Below, piece after piece: positions 55,585 to 64,000 of a DNA stretch of 64,000 nucleotides. Where the stretch lies: assembly GCA_033439685.1 (NCBI GenBank), contig JAUEDM010000009.1:248001-312000 (forward strand), given 5' to 3'. This DNA comes from Apodospora peruviana (Eukaryota > Ascomycota > Sordariomycetes > Sordariales > Lasiosphaeriaceae). The notes beneath the pieces are model-generated. The model did no database searches, was not told the DNA's origin, and saw only the letters and a list, made by a program, of their open reading frames with translations. Position 1 is the first letter of the stretch. Each line of letters starts with the position of its first letter. The position numbers and the translations under genes are program-made.

Positions 55585-55842
55585 ACTGCTACCAACAACG
55601 AGACTGCGGTTATTGGGGACGATGCAACTATCCAGGAAGAACTGGTTATCTAGGGGACTGCTGTCGAGCAGGATACTGCAGTCGACAACGTGACCCCCGC
55701 CCAGCACGATGCTGCAGTCACCAACGATACTGCAGTTCGGCAGGGGAGTCCTGCTGCCGTGGGTGGTCATATGTTTGCTGGTCAGCGCACCTGGTTCTGC
55801 CATAACACGACCCAGTACAAGTCAGTGGGACTTGACTTGTGA
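55585..55842 (+). other. In-frame continuation of the Zn2Cys6 tail past two TAG codons
   Basis: In the same frame, after TAG 55582-55584, translation gives TATNNETAVIGDDATIQEEL, then VI, then a second TAG at 55651-55653, then GTAVEQDTAVDNVTPAQ and more of the same repeat, ending at TGA 55840-55842. The repeat grammar before the first stop (VVGQEGTVMQENAVEQDTAI) puts Gln where each TAG falls, so CAG-to-TAG changes are the simplest history. An 85-codon extension would result if the stops were bypassed. Confidence 0.7.
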
Positions 55843-56725
55843 ACAGCAAGCAGGACTTGGATGAGAAGGAGTGTGGATAGCTTCTCGGGGCTGTCTGGCA
55901 GTGTTATCAGGCACTTGCTGTACCGATTTCAACGGGCAGAGACTATGGTTCAACCAAAAGGAAGGAGTGTGCAGCCAAGGAGGGTTATTTTCGCAATGTT
56001 TATCGGGCATTTTCTTTTCATGTCGACATGATGTATGATTCACGACGGAGGAAGAAGGATACGGATTTCTTTTTGCGAGGCGTTTGACGAAGACGGATGA
56101 TACCCCGGCGTTTTTGACTTGGTGGATTATGCATAATACCCCGGCGTTTGGTTGGAGGTATGATACCCCTGTGCTGTGACTTGGAGGTGGACGGAAATAA
56201 CTCGGAAGGAGGCTGTTTGGCGGTTTGCGAACGACGCATGTACCCCGGCGCTTAACTTGGGGGCCGGATGCGAGAATTTGCTGTTTGGTAGCTGATATCT
56301 ACCCATAGAACTACCAGGTGTAGCTGTTGTTGACTTTGACAGAGAAAGTTTCTCAAATATGATCCTTTGCTTTTATCTTTGGCCTTCCGCATGATATTTG
56401 ATGTCCTTGGAAGTACAGGTGAGCGTGTAATAATAATACCTAACACATATATAGGATGTGATTGCGGGACGGGATCAGTTATGAGAGGTATTCTATGGAG
56501 ACGTGGAGAAGAGGCTTGGCTAGTAGGTACCTACCTACCAAGTACACGAGTACCACCTTAGGCATGATTGTGAGCTCGGTGTGAGATGTACTGGTTGCAT
56601 TAGCTACCCTAGACTAGGTAGGTACTGGATGGCAGCACGTATTTATATGCATGGGCTGGCCTTGCATAGAATTCTGTATGCTCAATTTGCTATTGGGGTA
56701 CGTAGTTGATTCACATTCAGGCTAT
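55843..56725. other. Intergenic, 0.9 kb
   Basis: No gene is supported. It holds the ATACCCCGGCGTTT repeat and AT-rich sequence with several CCTAGGTAGG-like words. The rest of the GH16 gene is not here. Confidence 0.45.
56098..56252 (+). repeat. Interspersed ATACCCCGGCGTTT motif, four copies
   Basis: GATACCCCGGCGTTT, AATACCCCGGCGTTT, GATACCCCTGTGC and TGTACCCCGGCGCTT occur at intervals of about 40-75 bp, each near a TTGGAGG or ACTTGG word. The minus strand of the copies translates as repeated RRGII, but no complete gene is seen. Confidence 0.7.
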
Positions 56726-57253
56726 CTAGTACATGTTCTCAGATGTGTTATTCCGAGGTATGATGGCGAGCGTGCCGGCGTTGGTGATGACCAGGTTGTC
56801 GGTGGACGTGTTGTAGACTTCTATCTCGCCTGTGCCCCAATTCGGCGAGCCGCCGGGGTACATGGTGCCCGTGTCGAAGGTCCATTTCTGCTCGGACGGC
56901 TGAGTGCCGGGGCAGTAGTTGGCGAAATTGTCGTAGAAGAGGAGCTCGGGGAAGTCTTCGGGGCAAGCGGGGTGGTTCTTGTCCATGTTTAGGTCGTTTT
57001 TCCAGTTGACGTTGGTCTCGTCAACGGCAGTGGAGGGGTGGGCATCGTGATGGTTGCCACTGTTGGCGCTGACGTCGCCCTGACCCTGTTGCTGGGTGGG
57101 CTTGGTGTTGCCGCCATCGTGCTGGTTTCCTTGGTTGGGATGGCCGCCGTGGCCGCCACCTTGATGGCCACCTGCGTATGGTGGTCGGTCGTGGACGGTT
57201 TGACCCAAGAGGGCGAGGACGGCGACGGCTGCGGTGGGGACGAAGGAACGCAT
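56726..57253 (-). pseudogene. GH16 family glucanase, 3' truncated
   Basis: From ATG 57253 (better than the in-frame ATG 57337) the product starts with a hydrophobic signal-like MRSFVPTAAVAVLALLG, then a His/Gly-rich linker (GGHQGGGHGGHPNQG) and the first strands of a GH16 jelly-roll: ELLFYDNFANYCPG, KWTFDTGTMYPGG, NWGTGEIEVYN and LVITNAGTLAIIP. Intact relatives then have WTSxRIET and the ExDxxE catalytic triad. Here the frame stops after ENMY, and nothing downstream on the minus strand continues the fold. The remnant cannot be catalytic. A GTACTA donor at the end hints that an intron once followed. Confidence 0.68.
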
Positions 57254-57337
57254 TTTGGATATTTGGTTTGGCTGGACGGTGCAACTGTTGACAGCATTGG
57301 GACGATGAACTGCTCGACTGAGGATCTCATAATTCAA

Positions 57338-58233
57338 AATGGACTTGGGATGGTATCCCTTATAGACAGGCGCGAAGACGCGTTGATCGAGCGATCAGAG
57401 TAGTTTGCGCCGCGATGTGGAATGGGCTGCACCGCGTTTTGGCGCGGTGAGACACGACATGATCTCCAGCCTGCCTCATTGACATGTCACACCCTCGTGT
57501 CTGCAATGGTACCGGTGGCACAGTGTTAAAGAATGGAGACCGATTGGAAGTACTGACGGGCTGAAAAGTCAGATCTTGAAGACAAAATGACGTGAAGAAG
57601 GTTGGCCAACGAGAGACACGAAAGGCTGTCTGGAATGTGTTGTCGCAGTGGGTGATTCGGAACGTGTCGCATCGGGCCTTGGCGGATATAGATATCCTGT
57701 CCTTGTTTTGGAGTCATTATTACATGTAAAATGAAGACTTTAGCAAACTTCTTGTCAATTCAGGGGTTGGTCAGTCCGGCACTTGAAGTTCGCATGATGG
57801 TGGAATATAAAGCAATACAACAGCTGTCGATTCTCGTAATTCGAGACTTCCCAGGCCTAGTTGAGGTCAAGGAACAGGCGGCCATAGAGCATCCTCAAGC
57901 CATCAATCAATGGCCTTGAACACAGGGGATTTATCCAAAACAGAACATGTATATCAGTGACACGCAAGTTCACTAGCCTAATGAGCGTTTAACTCGTAAA
58001 TAAACCTGACGTAGAATCTCACTAACTCGAACAGCATTTGATTCAGCCCTCAAGGCTAAATTGCCTGTTCAGTAGGAATAGAAAACCACAACTAGCCATC
58101 TTGGGGATTCCGAGCTGCAGGGTGCCATATGAGAACGTCACTAACTAGAATCTAAGAATATAGCTCACCTTCCCAAGCCAGAGAGGCGATACAATCTGAT
58201 ATTCTTCATCGTCCTCCACACCAATGACCAGTT
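57338..58233. other. Intergenic, 0.9 kb
   Basis: Upstream of the GH16 remnant and downstream of the Cys-rich gene. No feature is supported. Confidence 0.45.
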
Positions 58234-59585
58234 TCAAGCCAGCTTGATGAAAATCTTCTCGAGCGAGGGATTTGTGCAGGACTGGCTAACCGGAACGCAA
58301 ATACCATCCTTACGATCGTTGCAGCAGTGGTTGATCAGGCAGAAATATTCCGCATCACAGGTCTCCCCGGTACAGACGTCATACTGTGGGCATTCGTCTG
58401 AACCGAAATTGTCGAAGCAGTACGTATCGCCGCCCGAGCTCTGGCCGCAGAGACAGTCTTGATTTCCGCTGCTACCGCAATCTCCATACGCACCTGAGCA
58501 ACCGAGTGGCGTGCATGTCGTGGTGCACATGGCGTTGGAGCATTTACCAGACGGGCACTGGCGGTCCTGTTAGTCATCCCTTGGGGGCAAGGCACATATT
58601 GAAAACTCACATGGTTACCGCAGCCGCCACAGTTATCAGCATCCGAATAAGGATCAACACACTTGCCGCCGCACTCGATCTGGCCGGAAGAGCATTCACA
58701 TTCGCTGCTTAAGCAGATATGCGTCTCCTCGCACTGCATGACGACGAGTCAGCTCCTAATAAGCCATTTCACGTCTCAAAAAGGATACTTACAGCGTTGC
58801 CGCAACTGCCACAGTTATAGTCATCCGTTTGGAAGCTTACGCAGCCGTTCCTCCCGCAAAAATTAGGTGTTGACACAGAGCAGCATTGGTTGCCATTGCA
58901 GTCGATTCCCTTGGGGCATTCGTAGCCACAACTGCCGCAGAACCCGGTGGGATTGATGCATTTTCCGTCGCAGTAGACCGAGTCGGAGCCAATGGGGCAC
59001 ATGCAGGTGCCGTCGATGCACCTCGAGATATCCTCGCATTCGGGCACGCATGCGGCAGACCCGGAGCACATGCCGTTCGAGCAAGTTTCATCCCCTTCAC
59101 ACTACAGATAGTCAGTTTACCTGTTCAACAAAGGGGGATGTGTCAAGGGAGGTATACCGCGTTGCCGCAAGAACCGCAGTTCTCTGGATCAGAATCCCAG
59201 TTGGTGCACACGCCGCCACAGGAATCCGGGTCTGATTCCGGGCAGCAGGCTCCGTCGTTGCAGTCGACTGCGCCCTCACACTAGATTTCACACATGTTAG
59301 TTAGATCTTGGTCGGCAACGAGTGAGGACGCTAGCTAACCTCGTCATAGCACGATCCGCAGTTCTCCCAGTCTGTTAGCAGGTCGACGCAGTCGTCCTTG
59401 CCGCACTTCGTGAGACCTGTGGGACAGTGTCTCCTCCACGACGGATACACGTGGAGGAACGTATGATTACCGGCGTGGTGGCTGTGGTGCTGCCTACCCT
59501 TCGTACCACCTTCCGCGTCGGCCTGGACAAAGCCGGCCCAGAAAACGGCTAGCGAGAGCAGGGTGGCTCCAGTGAAGGCCTTCAT
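58234..59585 (-). CDS. Secreted multi-module Cys-rich protein, one module per exon
   Basis: Exons 59585-59340, 59280-59158, 59101-58793, 58733-58611 and 58566-58234 give 377 aa; every intron is phase 0. The signal peptide is MKAFTGATLLSLAVFWAGFV. The first four exons each end in a copy of one motif: DWENCGSCYDE, DPENCGSCGNA, DDYNCGSCGNA, DADNCGGCGNH. Exons two to four also begin with a Cys-Glu pair. The pattern CGGxCVxxxxDxxNCGxCG recalls Stig1-like extracellular modules. The last exon is different, with CSSGNQDCLC-like spacing (GSSGNQDCLCGQSSGGDTYC) and a non-modular tail ending KIFIKLA. About 60 Cys residues imply an extracellular, disulfide-rich protein. Function is unknown. Confidence 0.88.
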
Positions 59586-60246
59586 TATTCATGAAGACTG
59601 AGATTCGATGGAAAGGGGTTGGGGGATAGCACGCGACTGTACACAACGATCAGACTGGGCCATGATAAAAAAGGTGCTGGGAAAGATTAGAGTATATAAT
59701 CACAATTCTCCGGACAACTTTGGGGTAATGACGTCCGGGAAGTCAATTAGCAAGGGCCGATGTTGTCAATCCCCAACCATCTGTTGTCATGTCCTCTGGC
59801 CGCTTTGAAACCACGCTATTCCAAGTCAAATTCAAATATAATTAAGCCTTGGTTGACTTTTAGTACTTTTTCATACTCAATTCAGCAAATCAGCAAAGAC
59901 CCAGGCCGAGGAAATCGACAACCCGCATGTCCGAAGGAAATATTCTGCAATAACTAAACCATCCTCTTTATTATACTTGAAGCTTAAATATGCCTCCGGT
60001 GCCCATCTAAGTAATATATACTGAACACACAGACGCTCAACAAACATGGGATTCAGGTGCACGCGAGGGACTGTTGTCGTCGCAGTAGCGTTTATCTAAT
60101 TCTTGTATAGATCTTCAACGGCCACCCGATCAGATAAGACAAACACGCAAACCCCCCACACTGGGGTACTGGAAGAAATAATCAGCCACAGCAGCTCCCA
60201 TTGAGCGTGACTGGGCGATTTTGATAATTAGATAACTTACCTTGCG
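59586..60246. other. Intergenic, 0.66 kb
   Basis: Presumed promoter of the Cys-rich gene. No feature is supported. Confidence 0.4.
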
Positions 60247-60654
60247 TCACAGCTCGTCATGATCGTGATCAATGTTGGTATTGGCGGATACCGCTGGGAA
60301 GAGTGCGTTCATAAGCTCCTGGCCGAGCGTCATCGTCATCCTAACTGTCTTTCCGTGGGTGATTGGCGTCTTAGTGGTGGTGGTCGCAACTGTGGTGGTC
60401 TGGTTATCAAGGGATTAACATGAACAACTTGCTCCGAATGGCAGAATATGACGTACTGAAGCAGAGCCCCCTCAGCAGAGCAAAGCGGCGGACAAGAGGT
60501 AAACTCTGGTACCCAGCTTCATAGTTGCCGGTCTACTTACCTCAACTGATTGAATGTAGCTGTAATATCTCGGCTGGGTGACAGAGAAAGAAATTGTCTG
60601 CTCACATTTAACGGCCAGCCATTTTACATAATTCGGCCGGCTCCATGTCTTCAT
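60247..60654 (-). CDS. Short putative protein ending in HDEL
   Basis: Exons 60654-60541 and 60399-60247 would give 88 aa with a GTAAGT donor, an AACCAG acceptor and phase 0. The product reads TISFSVTQPRYYSYIQSVE, then a Thr-rich TTTVATTTTKTPITHGKT, then LGQELMNALFPAV and a C-terminal DHDHDEL. HDEL is the ER retrieval signal, but no signal peptide is evident from this start. Either upstream exons are missing or the match is chance. Nothing in the family databases I can recall fits. Confidence 0.25.
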
Positions 60655-60666
60655 ATGGAAGGACAC

Positions 60667-61263
60667 GGCTTGACTGAGACTTACTGCAAGTTGGGAATTT
60701 AAGTTTAAGTGCGTCCCTTAGAGTTCGCGTTGGAAAATTGCGTTGGAATGTCAAGTGTCAGAATCTCGGGGGCAAGAATGCTCCCCTGGCTGTTGCTCGA
60801 GCAACCACAAAGCCCCACCACCAACCCCTTTTCCACTGTAAACAAATCACCAGTAACGCATATACAGCCTGCATATCTATCAACCTCTCTCGCTGGCAGA
60901 CGCTTTTAATTAAGGGTACTCCCTAGTTCTTAAATGAGTACGACAAAAATTCTTTTAAAAAACATCATTGATTCTAATAGCAAGCAGCCGTCATTGCCGG
61001 GCGCCACAGGCATTGTAACCGTCATGATCACAAATTATAGGGGATCACATACATAGCTACTGGGTGCAGGGAAACCATCCAATTGGCAGCGTGTGACAGA
61101 GCCTAAGATCACAAACCCAAAGATTTATAAGAAAAATTATGCAGTAAGTTATGTGCTCTTTCCTCCACCTTCATGATTTTTCTTCCCACGGAGCAAGTAT
61201 GTACATCTGAATCCACCCCTACCATACCACTTCACCAATTTGCTTCATCTTCCTTGTTACAGT
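60667..61263. other. Intergenic, 0.6 kb
   Basis: Between the short putative gene and the 3' end of the beta-glucosidase. No feature is supported. Confidence 0.45.
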
Positions 61264-63505
61264 CTACGCAACAGTAAAAGTCCCCGTAAGCCTAATATCC
61301 CTCGAGCTAGCCCCAAGACTAACCCCAAAGCTACCGGTCGGCACAATCCAGTTCTGCGTGCGCACATCCCAGTAGCTGAGGTCCCTGCGCCGGAGCGTAA
61401 ACGTCGCGGTGCCGCTCGCGCCGGGAGCGAGCTTCAGCTTCGCGAATCCGCGCAGCTGTTTGGGCGGGACGGATGGCGCCGACGCTGGCAGAGTGAGGTA
61501 GAGCTGCGGTACTTCCGCTCCTTGCACGCTTCCGCTGTTGGTGACGGTGGCAGTCACGGTCGCGACCGTTTCCCACAGATCTGCGCGTCCGCCGGAGAGG
61601 ATGGTGCCGATTGCTGGGCCAGACTTGGCAGTGGAGGTGACCGCGATGTCGGCATAGGTGAAGTTGGTGTATGCTGATCAAGCACGGTCTGTCAGTAATT
61701 ATTGGAGATTAGGTTGGAGAGATGCACTTACAAAGACCGAATCCAAACTCGAACCGGGGCGCAATGTTCGTCTTGTCGAAGTGGCGGTAGTCGATGAACA
61801 GCCCCTCACTAAAGTTATCGTCGCCGTTGACTACCTTTGTGCCGTAGTCATTGGCGCTCTTCGCAATAGTGTAAGGCAGCTTTCCAGATGGCGAGGTAAG
61901 TCCGTACAACACATCAACGAGCGCATTACCGCTTTCTTGGCTGGGAAGACCGGCCCAGACGACGGCCTGAACACCAGGAAGTGCCAGAATCGTTTCCAGA
62001 ATGATCGGTCCGACGCTGTGAACGACCACAATTGTGTTCTTGTTCGCGTTCGCCACGGCCTGCACCAGTTGGTTGCCGTTGTGCCAGGGGTCAAGGTCAT
62101 TGCGGTCGCCAGCTACGCCTTCGACCTTGATGTAGCCCTCGCCGGAGTTGGCCGTGATGAAGACAATGGCTGCGTCCGCGCCAGATGCCGCGCTGGACAC
62201 GCTACCAGTGCTGTCGCTGCTGACGACATTGACAGTCGTCCCGTCGCTCTGGGCTCTCGTCTTGAGCGCGTCTGCCGGCGCAACAAAGTAGGGGTAGTTG
62301 ACCGAGCCAGAACCCCATCCCATGCCGAGCGCACCGTCGTTGCAGCCCTTGTCGACGCACGAGTTGATACCCTTCGGGTTGTTGACAGCCGCGGAGCCAA
62401 TGACGGCAATCTTGCCCGGCTTCTTAAGCGGGAGAATACCGTTGTTCTTAAGCAGCACGATTCCGTCGCGAGCAACGGCGCGGACGTTCTCCTTGTGGTT
62501 GCCCTGGACGTTGGCCTTGATGTTGATGCCGGGGTATCCCTTGTTCTGGCCAAGAAAGTACCAAGCCGCGAGGATGCGCTTTGCCATGTCGTCCAGCCTT
62601 GACTTGGACACCTGGTTGTTGTTGACAGCACTATTGAGCTGAGGACCCCACAGGATCGTCTTGCCGTTGTAGTCGCTGCCGGGCATGGTCATGTCCATGC
62701 CACCGTTGGCAGCGCCAGTCGTCGTGTGCTGGGCATTCCAATCGCTCACGACATATCCCTGGAAGCCGAGTTCCGTCTTGAGCAGCTGGTTTTGGGCGCG
62801 GTCGTTCTCGCACGCCCATGTGCTGTTGAGCTTGTTGTAGCTGCACATGACACTTGCGACTTCGGAGTGGACCGCATCGGCGAACGGCCAGAGGTAGAGC
62901 TCGTGCATCGTCCGGTCGTCGATGTTGCTGCTCATCGTCTCGCGGTTGAGCTCCTGCTCGTTCCCGATGTAGTGCTTGGCCACGGCCTGGACACCGGACG
63001 ACTGCATCCCTTCGATCGTCTCCGCCATGGCGATGCCGGTGAGATAGGGATCTGGGCCGAATCCTTCCCAGTTCCTTCCGCCAGCTGCGTTCTTGCCAAG
63101 CGGTCCAGCAACGGGACCGAGCAGGACATGCACGCCGCAGCCCTTGGCCTCTGCACCCATATATTGTCCACGCTGTCTCATCAGCTCGGTATCCCACGTG
63201 GATGCGGCCTGGATACCAGGCGTGAAAGCCGTGACGCCCGTTCCGAAGCGCACACCGAGCGGTCCATCTTGCAGACAGAGCTGGGGGTACTGGATGGAGC
63301 CGATGGAGGGTGTGTTGCCGACGCAAGGGCCCTTATCCCAGCCTACACCAGTGACGATGTTGACCTTGTCGTTCTGTGACATCTTGGCCAGCGCTGCGCT
63401 CGCGGAAGAGTAGGCGGCAGCCCATGCGCCGGTCCCAGTAGCCACCGGGGCAGCCGCATGAGCGACCGATGCTGCCGAGAGCAGCGCGAGAGTGGGGAGA
63501 ATCAT
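61264..63505 (-). CDS. Secreted GH3 beta-glucosidase
   Basis: Exons 63505-61732 and 61673-61264 give 727 aa; the junction restores FGFGLSYTNFTYADI. The signal peptide is MILPTLALLSAASVAHA. GH3 landmarks of extracellular beta-glucosidases follow: CLQDGPLGVRFGTGVTAFTP, GPVAGPLGKNAAGGRNWEGF, AKHYIGNEQE, CSYNKLNSTWACEN, and GYVVSDWNAQH with the nucleophile Asp255. The alpha/beta sandwich domain (LLKNNGILPLKKPGKIAVIG, FITANSGEGYI) and a fibronectin-III C terminus are complete. The enzyme hydrolyses cellobiose and short beta-glucans to glucose outside the cell. With the beta-xylosidase it makes this window rich in plant-wall saccharide hydrolases. Confidence 0.96.
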
Positions 63506-64000
63506 GGCGGGCGGCGTGGGTGCGGTAGATGAGGTCGACGGTAGCTCGTGGCGCGACCAAGCTCAAGTCTGGTGTCGTCGTTCCTCTTTTCCTAATCCAG
63601 ATCGATCTCGGGTCCCGGCGGTGGTGGCTTACATGTATACCTGTACCTGACCTCGGCATCAGGGGAAAAAGTGTTCGGCAGCCGGATGACGCATGGCCCC
63701 CTTATACCGACCATTGCCTCATAACCACTACCAGTGAGTAAAGTTGCCCAGAAGCCGCCCAGTCGGAACGTCGGCGAGGGGATGGAATAATCATCGAGTC
63801 AGCTGGCTGCCCCTCTGTAGGTCCCCACATGTTCATATAAGGCCCGATCTGGACAATATACGCATTTCTCAATTGGGATCAAAAAGACGTCGGCGGCGGC
63901 GTACCGTGAAAGATTTGGGTTGGACGGGTCGGGTGTCGTGTGGGATAGATTAGCAAAAAACTGGGGTGCATGAGCAGCTTCGGCACTGGAGGGGAAATAT
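63506..64000. promoter_or_regulatory. Upstream region of the beta-glucosidase
   Basis: The 495 bases to the right edge are the presumed promoter of the minus-strand beta-glucosidase. A CATATAAGG box at 63834-63842 on the + strand, followed by a pyrimidine/purine-mixed leader, could serve a gene beyond the edge. No coding start was seen. Confidence 0.3.

Noticed and set aside
61658..62602. 314-codon + strand frame opposite the beta-glucosidase
   Set aside because: Antisense to a complete GH3 domain; the composition is what the complement of GC-rich coding sequence gives.
1..64000. Secondary-metabolite cluster, CRISPR array, bacterial-type operon or viral insertion
   Set aside because: No PKS, NRPS or terpene synthase, no spaced direct-repeat array, and no capsid or polymerase frame was seen. 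The lone monooxygenase is a pseudogene.

Overview
The window reads as nuclear DNA of a filamentous ascomycete (Pezizomycotina). The evidence is short 50-80 bp introns with GTAAGT/GTATGT donors and CTAAC/CTGAC branch sites, intron-containing nuclear tRNAs, a secreted plant cell-wall hydrolase set (GH3 beta-xylosidase, GH3 beta-glucosidase, GH16 remnant), a fungal FRE-type ferric reductase, an Egt2-like PLP enzyme, Zn2Cys6 proteins, a Tad-like LINE relic and a hAT-type MITE. The class is not certain; Sordariomycetes is a guess. Gene density is low and uneven, with compact intact genes separated by 1-4 kb stretches holding decayed genes and repeat relics.

Layout. 0-1 kb: a MARVEL-type membrane protein gene (minus, runs off the left edge) whose frame is broken by three TGA codons at expected Trp positions. 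3-5.3 kb: ferric reductase. 5.7-7 kb: unknown Cys/Gln/Pro-rich protein. 9.1-10.6 kb: Egt2-like PLP enzyme with a GC-AG intron. 10.8 kb: tRNA-Arg(TCG). 11-12.5 kb: archaemetzincin-type metalloprotease. 13-14 kb: secreted Cys protein. 15.3-15.65 kb: hAT-type MITE with perfect 8-bp target duplication. 15.8-17.5 kb: unknown Ser/Arg-rich protein. 18.3-18.7 kb: two degenerate tRNA-like copies. 19.5-20.9 kb: decayed FAD monooxygenase. 22.7-23.2 kb: small Cys-rich protein. 24.2-25.8 kb: internally deleted LINE. 26.5-28.4 kb: GH47 alpha-mannosidase. 29-29.7 kb: frameshifted secreted Cys-rich gene. 31.8-34.2 kb: GH3 beta-xylosidase. 35.4 kb: tRNA-Pro(CGG). 38 kb: small 63-aa gene. 39.5-45 kb: relic-rich region, including two halves of one gene family on opposite strands. 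46.5-55.8 kb: two unusual genes with C-terminal Zn2Cys6 clusters. 56.7-57.3 kb: truncated GH16. 58.2-59.6 kb: secreted protein built from one-exon-one-module Cys repeats. 61.3-63.5 kb: GH3 beta-glucosidase.

Functionally the clearest theme is extracellular carbohydrate degradation. The beta-xylosidase, beta-glucosidase and former GH16 glucanase are secreted, and GH47 trims N-glycans of secreted proteins in the ER/Golgi. No biosynthetic cluster, CRISPR array or operon-like system is present. The most unusual signals are (a) open reading that continues as recognisable protein across stop codons in two unrelated genes, with TGA at Trp sites in one and TAG at Gln-like repeat positions in the other; (b) the pair of proteins with a C-terminal zinc cluster; and (c) the split gene relic at 40.8/44.7 kb. 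All gene models were derived by hand from splice signals and frame arithmetic; none was checked against a database.
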